Assembly (NCBI RefSeq): GCF_036227225.1
Contig: NZ_CP109444.1
Span: forward strand, 11,389,501-11,453,500
Reading direction: 5' to 3'
Origin: Streptomyces sp. NBC_01478
Lineage (GTDB): Bacteria > Actinomycetota > Actinomycetes > Streptomycetales > Streptomycetaceae
Length of the DNA stretch: 64,000 nucleotides
Positions 1 through 8,507 of the stretch are shown here, piece after piece (the stretch's first letter is position 1; each line of letters begins with the position of its first letter). A program made the position numbers and the translations under genes. The notes beneath the pieces were generated by a model, which ran no database searches, was not told the DNA's origin, and saw only the letters and a list, made by a program, of their open reading frames with translations.

Positions 1-744
1 ACACGCGACGGGACCGCTTGGGGCGAGGGGCGGACGATCGGTCTGCGCTCGTACATGTTGGCGATTCTGTACAACGGCCTCGGCCAGTACCAGGACGCCC
101 TGGCCCACGCCGAAGAGGCCGGGGAGTACGAGGATTTCGCGGGCACCGGGTTCTCCCTCGTCGAGCTCGTCGAGGCGGGCGCTCGCAGTGACGCCCCCGA
201 GGCGGCAGAGTCGGCCCTGCGCCGCCTTGAGGAACAAGCCGACGCCGCGGGCACGGACTGGGCCCTTGGCGTTCTGGCCCGGTCGAAAGCACTGCTCTGC
301 GACGGCCGGGCCGCCGACCCGCTGTACCGCGAGGCCATCGAGCGCCTCCAGCGCAGCCGGGTCACCGTCCACCTCGCGCGCACCCATCTGGTGTACGGCG
401 AGTGGCTACGCCGGGAGAACCGGCGTATCGACGCGCGCGAGCAGCTGCGCATCGCCTACGAAATGCTGCACCGGTTCGGGGCAAGCGCCTTTGCCGAGCG
501 CGCCCGTCGCGAACTCCTGGCCACCGGCGAGTCGGTACGGCAGCACGCGACCGACGTACCTGAAGCCCTCACCGCGCAGGAAGCCCAGATCGCTGGACTG
601 GCCGCCGGCGGAAAGACGAACTCCGAGATCGGCGCCGAGCTGTTCATCAGCCCCCGCACGGTGGAATGGCACCTGCACAAGGTGTTCACCAAGCTCGACG
701 TCAACTCGCGGAACAAGCTCCGCTCAGTGCTGGATCGCACCTGA
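1..744 (+). CDS. LuxR-type transcriptional regulator, C-terminal part
   Basis: The gene runs in from the left edge, so only the last 247 residues are visible. Residues before about 180 are helical and repeat-like, as in the TPR-rich middle of large LuxR (LAL/MalT-type) regulators. The last 60 residues form a LuxR-family helix-turn-helix: LTAQE, then GKTNSEIGAELFISPRTVEWH, then LHKVFTKL. It would bind DNA as a regulator of unknown targets. The reading frame is open back to base 1, so the methionine at base 55 is not the true start. The ATPase domain expected of a LAL regulator would lie outside the window. Confidence 0.85.
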   Translation, partial: TRDGTAWGEGRTIGLRSYMLAILYNGLGQYQDALAHAEEAGEYEDFAGTGFSLVELVEAGARSDAPEAAESALRRLEEQADAAGTDWALGVLARSKALLCDGRAADPLYREAIERLQRSRVTVHLARTHLVYGEWLRRENRRIDAREQLRIAYEMLHRFGASAFAERARRELLATGESVRQHATDVPEALTAQEAQIAGLAAGGKTNSEIGAELFISPRTVEWHLHKVFTKLDVNSRNKLRSVLDRT

Positions 745-1370
745 CAGCCGGGAGTTCATCCGACGAAGACGGTGCCGTCGCGACCGGGTTCAGCGCGCCG
801 TCGGCCGGGCGGGTGCAGCGGCAGGTGCCGGTCGTCCGAGGGCGCACGTGAGGTCGAAGACGGCCGGCCGGTGGCGAGGAAGGCGTTGGCAGATTCGGAG
901 CCGCTCGCGAGGAGTCGACGCCGTGGTCTGTCTCGACGACCACATCGGCGGCGGAACACCTCCGCTTGCGTGGGGACACACGGCCCGTCACCAGTTGGCC
1001 GACGCCGAGTGGGGAACATCCCTACGGATGCGGGGGAGTACGACGACGAGCCGGTCAACGGCTCCGGAGCCAGGGAAAATTGTGGCGAGCGCGGGGAGCG
1101 GGTGTTGATAGGCGCCCAAGAGATCGAGGACCTCCGCCAGCGGTGTCAACGGGTCGAGCGCTGCCCACGGGTATTCGGCGGGTCGATGCGCTCATGATCG
1201 GTCGGCTCGCGAGGTGATGTTCTCCGGTGCCAATTGGTCCGCGACTGGTCCGGGTGGAATGCCACGGAACGCCGTGGAGTAATGAGAACAATCCGAATCG
1301 TTACGTTGCGTGGCAGTCGTGTCGGGTTGCCCGGAGCGCGACGATGCCTCCGGGCAACCGACTTCAGGCT
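745..1370. other. intergenic stretch, no gene recognised
   Basis: About 620 bases lie between the LuxR stop codon and an aldehyde dehydrogenase relic. Open frames exist on both strands, as expected at this GC content, but none gives a recognisable protein or a start with a good ribosome binding site. It may be decayed coding sequence. Confidence 0.5.
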
Positions 1371-1436
1371 CTAGAAGAAGCCCGGCTTCTTCGGTGAGTA
1401 CGACATCAGCAGGTTCTTGGTCTGTTGGTGGTACAC
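1371..1436 (-). pseudogene. 3' relic of an aldehyde dehydrogenase
   Basis: Reading the minus strand to a TAG stop at 1371-1373 gives a tail of HQQTKNLLMSYSPKKPGFF. This resembles the C-terminus of AcoD/ExaC-type acetaldehyde dehydrogenases, which end in a YQQTKN-LLVSYSPK-GFF pattern (recalled family knowledge). Upstream of the tail the frame immediately hits a stop, and no catalytic domain is present. Only about 20 codons survive. Confidence 0.6.
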
Positions 1437-2008
1437 GGGCTACACGTCGCTGACCAGCGCAAATCGTGCCCACCCGAGCTCAGAGTGGTTTGCTGGCCCG
1501 GGAATGGTCCGGATCTTGCTCGCGGGCGGTTCCTCGGCATCGGCGAGTCTCGCCTGCGCAGGCAACTTGTTGGGAGCTGCAGACGCCGATCACTGGGGTG
1601 GGACCCGCCAGGTAGACCAGGGGTTCGACCGCCGCCGGTGGGGTGCCGATGGACGCAGCAGAGTATTGACGCGGGCACCGGGCGGGGCGTTTGCGATGGC
1701 GGTCGGTTCGGAGCGACTCGTAGAGGCCAGTCCCGGGCCGGATTCCTGATCACCCGACGCCGGTGGACTTCGTCGTGAAGTCGTCTACTAGGTGGCACTG
1801 ACCTGCGAGGATGCTGTTGCGTTCACGCCTGACGTGCGCGTATGGATCTTTCAGTGACTTTCAGGGTCGTGCCAAGTTATGAGATCCGTTCTCCCTACGC
1901 GCTCCCCAACGCTGCCCGTACTCCCCAGATCCTCCCCAGGGACGGTCAGTGTCGCGGGTAGGAATGACCTGGGGAGCCAGTCCATCTGAGAGGCACTCGC
2001 GGGCACGC
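1437..2008. other. intergenic stretch, no gene recognised
   Basis: I see no supportable gene between the aldehyde dehydrogenase relic and the IS element. Open frames on both strands overlap each other and resemble no known family. With the flanking relic and the IS insertion it looks like degraded sequence. Confidence 0.5.
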
Positions 2009-2011
2009 TTA

Positions 2012-2876
2012 GACGATGTCCTATGTGGTGATCGCTCGTTGGTCTGTGTATGGGGCGGGATACGTGGAGTTGGATTGTTCCGGACGGCCTGTGGGAGATC
2101 GCCAAGCCGTTGATTCCGGAGGAACGAGTGCGCCCGCAGGGCGGCGGAACCCAGAACGCGCCTGATGAGACGCTGTTTGCGGCGATCATCTACGTGCTGG
2201 TCAGCGGATGTGCCTGGCGGGCTCTGCCACCATGTTTCGGGATATCGAAGTCGACCGCGCACCGCCGGTTCCTGATCTGGTCGCGGGCCGGGGTCTGGGG
2301 CCGCCTGCACGAAGCGGTTCTGTACCGGTTGGACGATGCCGGCCTCATCGACGTCTCCCGTGTCGTCCTCGACTCCGCCCACGTACGGGCTAAAAAGGGG
2401 GCGAACACACAGGTCCGAGCCCCGTGGACCGGGGCAAGCCGGGTTCCAAGATGCACGTCCTGTCGGACGCGACCGGACTGCCCCTGGTCGTCGGCGTCTC
2501 CGCCGCCAACGTCCACGACAGCGAAGGCCTGAAGCCCATGGTGGCCGGTCACCAAACGAGACACGACCCCCACCGCGGCCGCCACTTCAAGCCGCAACGG
2601 CTACACGCCGACAAGGCCTACGACATTCCCCACCTGCGAAAATGGTTACGAGGCAAGCGCATCGGCGTACGCATCGCCCGCAAGGGCATCGAGTCCAGCG
2701 AACGCCTGGGCCGCCGAAGGTGGGTGATCGAACGGACCATCTCCTGGCTGTCCGGCTACCGCAGACTCAGCCCCCGCTACGAGCGCGATCCCCGCAACTA
2801 CCTGGCCTTTCTCGGCCTCGCCGCCGCCATCTGCTGCTACAAACGGCTCCTTCGCCTCACCACATAGGACATCGTC
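2012..2876 (+). mobile_element. IS5-family insertion sequence (IS427-like), complete
   Basis: Perfect 19-bp inverted repeats bound the element: GACGATGTCCTATGTGGTG at 2012-2030 and its complement at 2858-2876. A TTA at 2009-2011 is repeated at 2877-2879, which fits the 3-bp TNA target duplication of the IS427 group. The element is 865 bp and holds one transposase encoded in two overlapping frames. Intact ends, target duplication and reading frames suggest a recent and possibly active insertion. Confidence 0.9.
2050..2867 (+). CDS. IS5-family transposase made by -1 frameshift
   Basis: A DDE transposase split into an N-terminal frame (2050-2532) and a C-terminal frame (opening upstream of 2424 and ending at 2867). 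The first frame contains the helix-turn-helix-like IS5 N-terminus and the first catalytic Asp in VVLDSAHVRAKKG. At 2392-2398 the run AAAAAGG gives a slippery site. Stepping back one base there yields RAKKGGEHTGPSPVDRGKPG and continues through the second Asp (ADKAYD) to the Glu in ERTISWLSGYRR. Fused length is about 272 residues, usual for the family. The same frameshift design occurs in the IS at 52164-53016. Confidence 0.9.
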
Positions 2877-3015
2877 TTAGCGACTGTCATGGAGAGGGCG
2901 AAGCCTGCGCTGGTATGGCGGGGCGTATGTGCCGGGACTGCTCCAGGCCGGCCAACGAAAGGCGATGGAGCAGACTGCCGCCTCGCTGGGCCGAACTCAC
3001 TGTGACTCAGCACGC

Positions 3016-3921
3016 TTACAGATCGAGATAGGGGCCGATCGTGGCCGCAGTGGCGGCGAATCGGAGGTAATTCTTGGCTTGGTGGAAGTCGAAAGGCGCT
3101 ATGCGAGTCGTGTGATCCAGGGCGATCCCCTTGAAGCTGCCGCTCGACCGTGGAGGCACAGCCACCGGGTCCCCAGGATCGGCGATGTTCACCCAGCGAC
3201 CGACGCCTGGCGGGCGTCGGCCCTGTAACTGGGCTGTTACGCCCCGGGGGGTGGGGCACAGCCGATGGAACACGGCTCGGGGAAGGGCTAGCGGTGAGCC
3301 GAGCGTGAGGAACAGTTCCGGTCGTAGCTCTGGATGGGCGTGCAGTGCTTCGTAGGCAACGGCTGAACCGAGTGAATGCGCCATCACGATCCTCGGGGAA
3401 TTCGTAGCAGTCGAGGCCGGCTGTGCCGTAGTTGGGGTCATCGGCCCCGCAGACGTCGCCTGCGGCGTTTCGGTTGGCCTCGCGCCGGGCGGTGTCGTAG
3501 TACAGGCGATAGAGTGGATGGTTTGCGCTGTCGCCCGGTAGCGGGCGAAGCGCCGTTCCCACGGCAGCTCGGACAGCGTGCAGAGGGGTCGCTCAAATCG
3601 GCCGGGGAAGCCCGCGCCGACGGTCACGGCGAGTCGGTCACCGGACAGCAGGTCGATCGACGCAAGTGACTGCGCGGCTTGGATCGGCCGACGGAGGAAC
3701 GGCATCAGTGCGGCTGTGCCCAGCGTCACGGTCTCGGTCACCGGGGCGAGTGCGGCCAGCATCGTGAGTGCCTCGATGCGCGGGCTGATCAGGGAATCGT
3801 TGGCGAAGAGCGAGGAGAAGCCCGAGCATTCGGCGTACCGGCCGAAGGCAATCAGCTCGCGGGGGTCGTCGGCAGCGCCCCACTGGGCGGTTCCGGTCGG
3901 AAGTAGTACACCGATGTCCAT
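3016..3921 (-). pseudogene. chimeric luciferase-like monooxygenase / hydrolase fragment
   Basis: The N-terminal 115 or so residues (MDIGVLLPTG, FGRYAECSGF, AGFPGRFERP) are the start of a flavin-dependent luciferase-like monooxygenase. The remainder is unrelated: IVMAHSLGSAVAYEAL is a GHSLG-type nucleophile elbow, and GRWVNIADPGDPVAVPP and FDFHQAKNYL resemble the C-terminus of an alpha/beta-hydrolase-like protein. A low-complexity Thr/Pro/Ala linker of about 40 residues joins them. Neither half is complete, so this looks like a deletion fusion rather than a designed two-domain enzyme. I place the start at the conserved MDIGV methionine; an upstream methionine at 3957 would overlap the operator at 3957-3972. 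Confidence 0.55.
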
Positions 3922-3956
3922 GCCGGCAATGTTCAAGACCCGTAGGAGTGGCGACA

Positions 3957-3972
3957 ATTCCCTGCGGGGAAT
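3957..3972. promoter_or_regulatory. palindromic operator ATTCCC-N4-GGGAAT, copy 1
   Basis: ATTCCCTGCGGGGAAT lies almost midway between the divergent starts at 3921 (minus) and 4008 (plus). Twenty bases around it (3955-3974) recur exactly at 5252-5271 in front of the SnoaL-like gene. The likely ligand is the XRE/MmyB regulator encoded at 4008. The pairing of protein and site is inference; the repeat is directly visible. Confidence 0.65.
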
Positions 3973-4007
3973 GGCCTGGGACCCTCCGCCGCCGTTACAA
4001 CAGGCCC

Positions 4008-4787
4008 GTGGACTTCCCTCGCACGCTTCGTGAACGCCGTACCCGTCGTCATCTCAGCCAGCTCGACCTGGCGCTGCGAGCGGGCACCACCCAGCGATAC
4101 CTCAGTTTCATTGAATCCGGCCGGTCCGTCCCGGGCCGGAACATGGTTGTGCGCCTGGCCGAGTCGCTGGAGCTGCCGCTGCGGGAGCGCAACGAGCTGC
4201 TGATGGCCGCCGGGTACGCGCCCGCCTACCCGGAGAGCTCACTGGACGATCCGGTGCTGGCCCCCGTGCGCACGGCGATCGACCACATCCTCCGCGGGCA
4301 TCTGCCGTATCCGGCGCTGGTCGTGGACCGGGGCGGTGACCTGATCGCCGCGAACACCGCATTCGACCTGATCACCGAGGGTGTGGCACCCGAGCTGGTG
4401 GGCCCGGGCGCGAACATGTACCGCCTTGCGCTGCATCCCGACGGCCTGGCCCCCCGCATCCTCAACCTCGCCGAGTGGGCGCGCCACATCCTGGTGCGCC
4501 TTGGCCACCTGGAGGAGTTGCGCGCCGAGCTCACCGGGTACGTTCCCGAGCTGGAGCCGTCCGCCGGGCAACTCGGTTTCGCGGTGCCGCTCCGCCTGCG
4601 GTCCTCGTACGGTGAGCTGCGCCTGATGACGACGGTGACGACCTTCGCCACCGCCGTCGACGTGACGCTTGCCGAGCTGAAGCTGGAGGCGTTCCTGCCG
4701 GCCGACCCGTCGACGGCCGAGGCTCTCTCCGCAGCCGCCGGGGCAATGGCTTGCGCTGCCGCCGGTCAGGAGCCCGGGAACATGTAG
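4008..4787 (+). CDS. XRE-family regulator with MmyB-like ligand domain
   Basis: A 259-residue regulator. Residues 1-70 form a lambda-repressor-like helix-turn-helix (RTLRERRTRRHLSQLDLAL, then RYLSFIESGRSVPGR). Residues 95-255 match the MmyB-like ligand-binding domain (PYPALVVDRGGDLIAANTAF, and GELRLMTTVTTF near the end), the architecture of Streptomyces regulators often paired with short-chain dehydrogenases or other enzymes. The GTG at 4008 gives the conserved N-terminus; earlier codons would run through the operator. Its 3' end overlaps the convergent SnoaL-like gene by 22 bp. Probable autoregulator acting on the two identical palindromes. Confidence 0.85.
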   Translation: MDFPRTLRERRTRRHLSQLDLALRAGTTQRYLSFIESGRSVPGRNMVVRLAESLELPLRERNELLMAAGYAPAYPESSLDDPVLAPVRTAIDHILRGHLPYPALVVDRGGDLIAANTAFDLITEGVAPELVGPGANMYRLALHPDGLAPRILNLAEWARHILVRLGHLEELRAELTGYVPELEPSAGQLGFAVPLRLRSSYGELRLMTTVTTFATAVDVTLAELKLEAFLPADPSTAEALSAAAGAMACAAAGQEPGNM

Positions 4788-5188
4788 TCGGTCTTGATGC
4801 GGCCGTTGTCGTCGAGCACGAGCATGTCCGAACCACCACCCACCACGTCGCCGGTTGCGGTGGACACCGCCTCCCAGCCGATCCGGACCACGTCATGGAG
4901 ACGTATCGCACCGGGGCGCGCCCGGAAGGTGAATCCCTGTTTCTCGACGAACCGTTCGTAGCTTCGTGTCACTCGGGTCTCGATGGCGTTGTATCCCTGA
5001 GCCTGCAGAGTCGGGTGGTCGAAGCCGAGTGCCGCGGCGGTCTCTCGTATCTCCGCAGGCGGGTGAAGGATGTGGGTGCCGTCTTCGGCCCAGAGTTGCT
5101 CGATGGCGGCGCGGCGCTCTGCGGCGTCGGGCACATTCCATTGAGCCGTGTAGCGGTCGGCCAGCTGCTGCGGGTCGATCTCGATCAT
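4766..5188 (-). CDS. SnoaL/NTF2-like protein
   Basis: A 140-residue protein with the cone-shaped NTF2/SnoaL fold signature: an N-terminal helix (DPQQLADRYTAQW), an Asp/Trp-rich loop (LWAEDGTHILHP), and a C-terminal sheet ending in VVGGGSDMLVLDDNGRIKTDYMF. Such proteins are small-molecule isomerases, hydrolases or binding proteins; the substrate is unknown. The start at 5188 is preceded by AAGGAGACGAAG, a good ribosome binding site. The palindrome at 5254-5269 lies 65 bp upstream, so the adjacent MmyB-type regulator probably controls it. Confidence 0.8.
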   Translation of the reverse strand: MIEIDPQQLADRYTAQWNVPDAAERRAAIEQLWAEDGTHILHPPAEIRETAAALGFDHPTLQAQGYNAIETRVTRSYERFVEKQGFTFRARPGAIRLHDVVRIGWEAVSTATGDVVGGGSDMLVLDDNGRIKTDYMFPGS

Positions 5189-5253
5189 CTTCGTCTCCTT
5201 GTCCCGGCAGGTCCATGCGGACCAGATCCTGCGGGGCGCGGTGGAGACCGGCA

Positions 5254-5269
5254 ATTCCCTGCGGGGAAT
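5254..5269. promoter_or_regulatory. palindromic operator ATTCCC-N4-GGGAAT, copy 2
   Basis: Same 16-bp palindrome as at 3957-3972, within an identical 20-base block (5252-5271). It lies upstream of the minus-strand SnoaL-like gene that starts at 5188. Confidence 0.65.
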
Positions 5270-5340
5270 GGGCCTTTCAAATGAGAGACGACAGCGGTCA
5301 TGCGCAGCCTCAGCGAAATGATCACTGCGTGAGCGGTGTG

Positions 5341-5661
5341 ATGACGACGGCGGAACCGTCCTGAACAGCTCCGGTTCAGTGGGCTGAGCCCGCCGGTCTT
5401 CGGCGAGCTGCTGGCCCAGTTGCGGCGCGAGCGTGCCACGCGTCCGGCCGGGGACGCCCGTGGAAGCTGTCGCCGGAGGATCGAGTGCTGCTGGTGACGG
5501 CCTACTGGTGAACGAACCTGACACTGTGGCAACTGGCCCTGCTGTTCGGGGTGTCGAAGTCTGCGGGCGACCGGGTCATCGATCGCCTCGGCCCGAAACT
5601 CGCGCTCCATCCACGCAAGCAGTTCGCGAAGGACGCGGCGGACAGGAGCGTGACCGGGTGA
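5341..5661 (+). pseudogene. IS5-like transposase N-terminal remnant
   Basis: The plus strand encodes a decayed relative of the transposase at 47513-48281. LSPEDRVLLVTAYW, TNLTLWQLALLFGVSKSAGDRV and LGPKLALHPRKQF align with LPLEDRVLLVAAYW, TNLTLRQLGLLFGVSKSAADRV and LGPLLALQPRQRF there. An in-frame TGA follows the Trp, another interrupts the first 10 codons, and the frame shifts near the start. The catalytic C-terminal half is missing. Confidence 0.7.
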
Positions 5662-5674
5662 GACGACGATCGCG

Positions 5675-7096
5675 TCAGCCCAGTGTTCGGGGCGTGTAAG
5701 AACCGGCGGAACCGATGTCCGGGGTTGCGGTGCCGGGCCGGGGTGGCAGGTGGACGGTGAAGCAGGCGCCGCCTTCGGGCGCCTTTCCCCGGGCGGTGAT
5801 GGTGGCGCCGAGGCGGGTGGTCAGGCGGTGGGCGATGGCCAGGCCGAGGCCGCCGCCGACGGGGCGGACTCCGCGGTAGCGGTTGGAGAGGGCGCCGCGT
5901 TCGAAGGCGACCTTGATGTCGTCCTCGGTGAGGCCGGGGCCGCCGTCGCGGATCTCCAGGAGGGCGCCGGTGCCGTCCGCCCGCAGGGCCAGGACGAGGG
6001 GTTGTCCGGCCGGGGTGACGCGCAGGGCGTTCTCGGCGAGGCCGTCGATGAGCTGGCGTACCCGGAAGCCGTCGGTGGTGACGGTCAGGGGCCGCTCGGG
6101 GCGTTCGACGCGGAAGTCCACGCCGTGGGGCGCGCAGCGGGCCGACCAGGCGGCAGCGGCCTCAGCGGTCAGTGCGTCGAGGTCGACTTCGGTGATGTCG
6201 AGGCGGAAGTCGTCGGCCTCCAGCCGGGCCAGTGCGAGCAGGTCGCCGACGAACCGCTCCAGACGTTCGATCTCCGTACGGAGGATGCGGCCGGCGTCGG
6301 GTACCTCGCCGCCGGTGACGACCTCGTCGGCGAGTGCCTCGGCGTAGCCGCGTGCCGTGGTCAGCGGGGTGCGGATCTCGTGGGAGACGGAGAGCAGGAA
6401 GTCCCGTTGCCGGTTCTCGCTGTGGGCCAGCGCGATGTCCAGCGTGTTCAACGCGGTGGCGAGTTCGGCCACTTCGGCTGGTCCCTCGGTCGGTACGGTC
6501 AGGCCGCGTTCACCCCCGGAGAGGCGGTGGGCCGTGCGCGCGGCTGTCGTGAGCGGGCGGGCCAGGCGCCGGCCCAGCAGCGCTCCGGCCAGCGCCGCGC
6601 CTGCCAGCCCCAGGACGAGGGGCAGTACCAGGGCGCCGCGCATCCGGTCGGTGGCCTCGTCCACGGCGCTCATCGGCTCGGTGAGGACCAGCCCGCCGCT
6701 CGTGGACGTCGGCACCCCCTCCACCAGGACCTGGCGGCCGTCCAGCCGCGAGGTCGCCGACATGTCCCGGCCGGAGAGCAACGCCTTGCGGCGGGCGGTG
6801 TCCACGACGGCTGCCGCCGGTCCCGCCGCGTCCCCGGCGGCGCGGACGAGGGCGAGCTGGATGTCCTGTGGTCCGGCGATGCGCTGCTGCCGGTCGAGCA
6901 TCCACGAGGCCAGCTGCGGGGTGCGGGCCAGTACCTCCGCCTGGCGGGAGAGCTGGTCCCGTTCCTGCGCCTCGGCGTTCGTACGGATCATCCGCCAGGC
7001 GAACAGCCCGGTGACCACTACGGCCAGGGCGGCCACGGCGGTCGTGAGCAGGACGATGCTTCCGGCCAGGGAGCCGCGGCGGCGTGCGGTGTTCAT
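5675..7096 (-). CDS. sensor histidine kinase
   Basis: A 473-residue membrane kinase. Transmembrane segments at about 13-35 and 155-176 flank an extracytoplasmic sensor region of about 120 residues. A HAMP region follows, then HisKA with the phosphoacceptor His239 in SVSHEIRTPLT and an HATPase domain (LAENAL N-box, EIRDGGPGLT, GGGLGLAIAHR). It would phosphorylate the response regulator at 7093-7779. The two are translationally coupled: the kinase ATG overlaps the regulator TGA. The signal is unknown. The neighbouring divergent secreted protein and subtilase suggest a cell-envelope role (inference). Confidence 0.9.
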   Translation of the reverse strand: MNTARRRGSLAGSIVLLTTAVAALAVVVTGLFAWRMIRTNAEAQERDQLSRQAEVLARTPQLASWMLDRQQRIAGPQDIQLALVRAAGDAAGPAAAVVDTARRKALLSGRDMSATSRLDGRQVLVEGVPTSTSGGLVLTEPMSAVDEATDRMRGALVLPLVLGLAGAALAGALLGRRLARPLTTAARTAHRLSGGERGLTVPTEGPAEVAELATALNTLDIALAHSENRQRDFLLSVSHEIRTPLTTARGYAEALADEVVTGGEVPDAGRILRTEIERLERFVGDLLALARLEADDFRLDITEVDLDALTAEAAAAWSARCAPHGVDFRVERPERPLTVTTDGFRVRQLIDGLAENALRVTPAGQPLVLALRADGTGALLEIRDGGPGLTEDDIKVAFERGALSNRYRGVRPVGGGLGLAIAHRLTTRLGATITARGKAPEGGACFTVHLPPRPGTATPDIGSAGSYTPRTLG

Positions 7097-7779
7097 CGGG
7101 TGGTGTCGGTGGCGCTGTAGCCCACGCCCCGGACGGTGCGGATCGGGCTGGCATCGCCGAGTTTGGCGCGCAGTTGGGAGACGTAGACGTCCATGACCCG
7201 GGTGTCCCGATAGCCGGCGTAGCCCCAGACCTGCGCGAGGAGTTGCTCGCGGGTGAAGACCTGGCCGGGATGGTGCATGAGGAAGGCGAGCAGGTTGAAC
7301 TCGGTGGTGGTCAGTTCCACCGGGCGGTCGTCGACCCGCAGGGTGCGGCGGCCGGTGTCCAGTACGAGGCGGCCCACCCGGCGCACCGGGTCGCTCTGCG
7401 GTCCCGCGGCGCGCCGCAGCAGGCTCTTGACGCGGGCGACGAGCTCCTGGGGGGAGAAGGGCTTGGTGAGATAGTCGTCGGCGCCGAGTTCCAGTCCGAG
7501 GATGCGGTCCATGACCTCGTCCCGTGCCGTCACGAACAGCACCGGCGTCCAGTCGCCCTCCTCACGCAGCCGGCGGCAGACCTCCATGCCGTCCATGCCG
7601 GGCAGCGCGATGTCCAGCACGACCGCGACCGGGCGCATCCGGCGGACCGCGGCCAGCGCCGTGTCGCCGGCGGTCTCGACGTGGACGCCGAAGCCCTCCC
7701 GGGTGAGATAGCGCCGCTGCAGATCGGCGATGTTCCGCTCGTCCTCGACGACCAGGACGAGCCCCTTGTTCTCCGGCAT
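7093..7779 (-). CDS. OmpR/PhoB-family response regulator
   Basis: A 228-residue protein. The receiver domain (1-120) has the acidic pair in VVEDE, phosphoacceptor Asp56 in VVLDIALPG, and the switch Lys in DDYLTKPFSP. The winged-helix DNA-binding domain occupies 135-228 (LTTTEFNLLAFLMHHPG, DTRVMDVYVSQLRAKLG). The start at 7779 is supported by CGAGGAGAGAAG upstream; longer frames would run into the divergent promoter region. It is cotranscribed with and upstream of the kinase gene. Confidence 0.92.
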   Translation of the reverse strand: MPENKGLVLVVEDERNIADLQRRYLTREGFGVHVETAGDTALAAVRRMRPVAVVLDIALPGMDGMEVCRRLREEGDWTPVLFVTARDEVMDRILGLELGADDYLTKPFSPQELVARVKSLLRRAAGPQSDPVRRVGRLVLDTGRRTLRVDDRPVELTTTEFNLLAFLMHHPGQVFTREQLLAQVWGYAGYRDTRVMDVYVSQLRAKLGDASPIRTVRGVGYSATDTTR

Positions 7780-7889
7780 GCGCTTCTCTCCTCGCGGCCG
7801 AGCAGCCAGTGCAGGCGCCGTGCAGGCCGTGGCCCTGGCCTTCGATGCTATCCAGCGGATCCCCGCCCCAGCGCCCCGGCCGACGGCCC

Positions 7890-7914
7890 TTACACACCCC
7901 GAACATTCGCCGAA
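7890..7914. promoter_or_regulatory. putative regulator binding site in divergent promoter region
   Basis: Between the divergent starts at 7779 and 7975 lies CCGAACATTCG followed directly by CCGAACCTCCC, a direct repeat with 11-bp spacing as typically bound by OmpR-family regulators. It would let the adjacent response regulator act on both promoters. The block TTACACACCCCGAACATT (7890-7907) also recurs, inverted and with two mismatches, at 5682-5700 beyond the kinase gene. Confidence 0.4.
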
Positions 7915-7974
7915 CCTCCCACTCGTACGCCCCGGCCAGGCTGGGGCCGAGACCGAAAGCAAAGGGAGGACATC

Positions 7975-8505
7975 GTGAACCGCAGCGGTACCGCCGCAGC
8001 ACGCAGGACCCGGACCACCGCACTGACCGTCGCCGCCGCTGCCGTGGCCGGACTGGTATGGGCAGGCGCCTCGTCCGCCGGGCCGGCCGACACGACCTCG
8101 GCCGCCGTGAACACGTCGACGGCCGAACTGGCCGACACCGTCGGCTTCGCCGCCACCGACCAGCGTCCTCTCCCCGCCTGGATGCCGCCGGAGCTCCGCG
8201 CCGACCTGCGGAAGCTGCGCACCGTGAAGCCCGGGCAGCGACAGGAGGCGGCGGCGAGGATCTGGCAGGACGCGCTGGCCGGTGAGTACGGCACCCCCGT
8301 ACGCGTGCGGGCCGAGGAGGCCCGGCGCCGCTACCAGGCCCTGCCCGAGGAACTCAGGGACGACATCAAGGAGTTGAGCGGGCTCAGCGGGGACCAGCGG
8401 AGCGAGAAGAGGACGGCGATCCGGGACAAGGCGCTCGCAGGCGGGTACGGCGAGCAGGTCCAGGGCTGGGCCGAGCGCCGCAGCGACTTCTGGCAGCAGG
8501 GCTGA
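7975..8505 (+). CDS. secreted protein of unknown function
   Basis: A 176-residue protein with an N-terminal signal peptide: arginines at 3-14, a hydrophobic segment at 17-34, and an Ala-rich cleavage region. The mature part is helical and charged and holds two similar segments, LRADLRKLRTVKPGQRQEAA and LRDDIKELSGLSGDQRSEKR, each followed by an A-L-A-G-x-Y-G motif. This indicates an internal duplication of about 60 residues. GTG 7975 is preceded by GGGAGGACATC. It ends 2 bp before the subtilase gene, so the two are probably cotranscribed; it could be a propeptide-like partner or substrate (inference). Confidence 0.75.
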   Translation: MNRSGTAAARRTRTTALTVAAAAVAGLVWAGASSAGPADTTSAAVNTSTAELADTVGFAATDQRPLPAWMPPELRADLRKLRTVKPGQRQEAAARIWQDALAGEYGTPVRVRAEEARRRYQALPEELRDDIKELSGLSGDQRSEKRTAIRDKALAGGYGEQVQGWAERRSDFWQQG

Positions 8506-8507
8506 CG

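Noticed and set aside
188..1108. Long plus-strand frame overlapping the LuxR gene
   Set aside because: Arg/Pro/Ser-rich translation in a shifted frame over the LuxR helix-turn-helix; a shadow of the real gene plus noncoding DNA.
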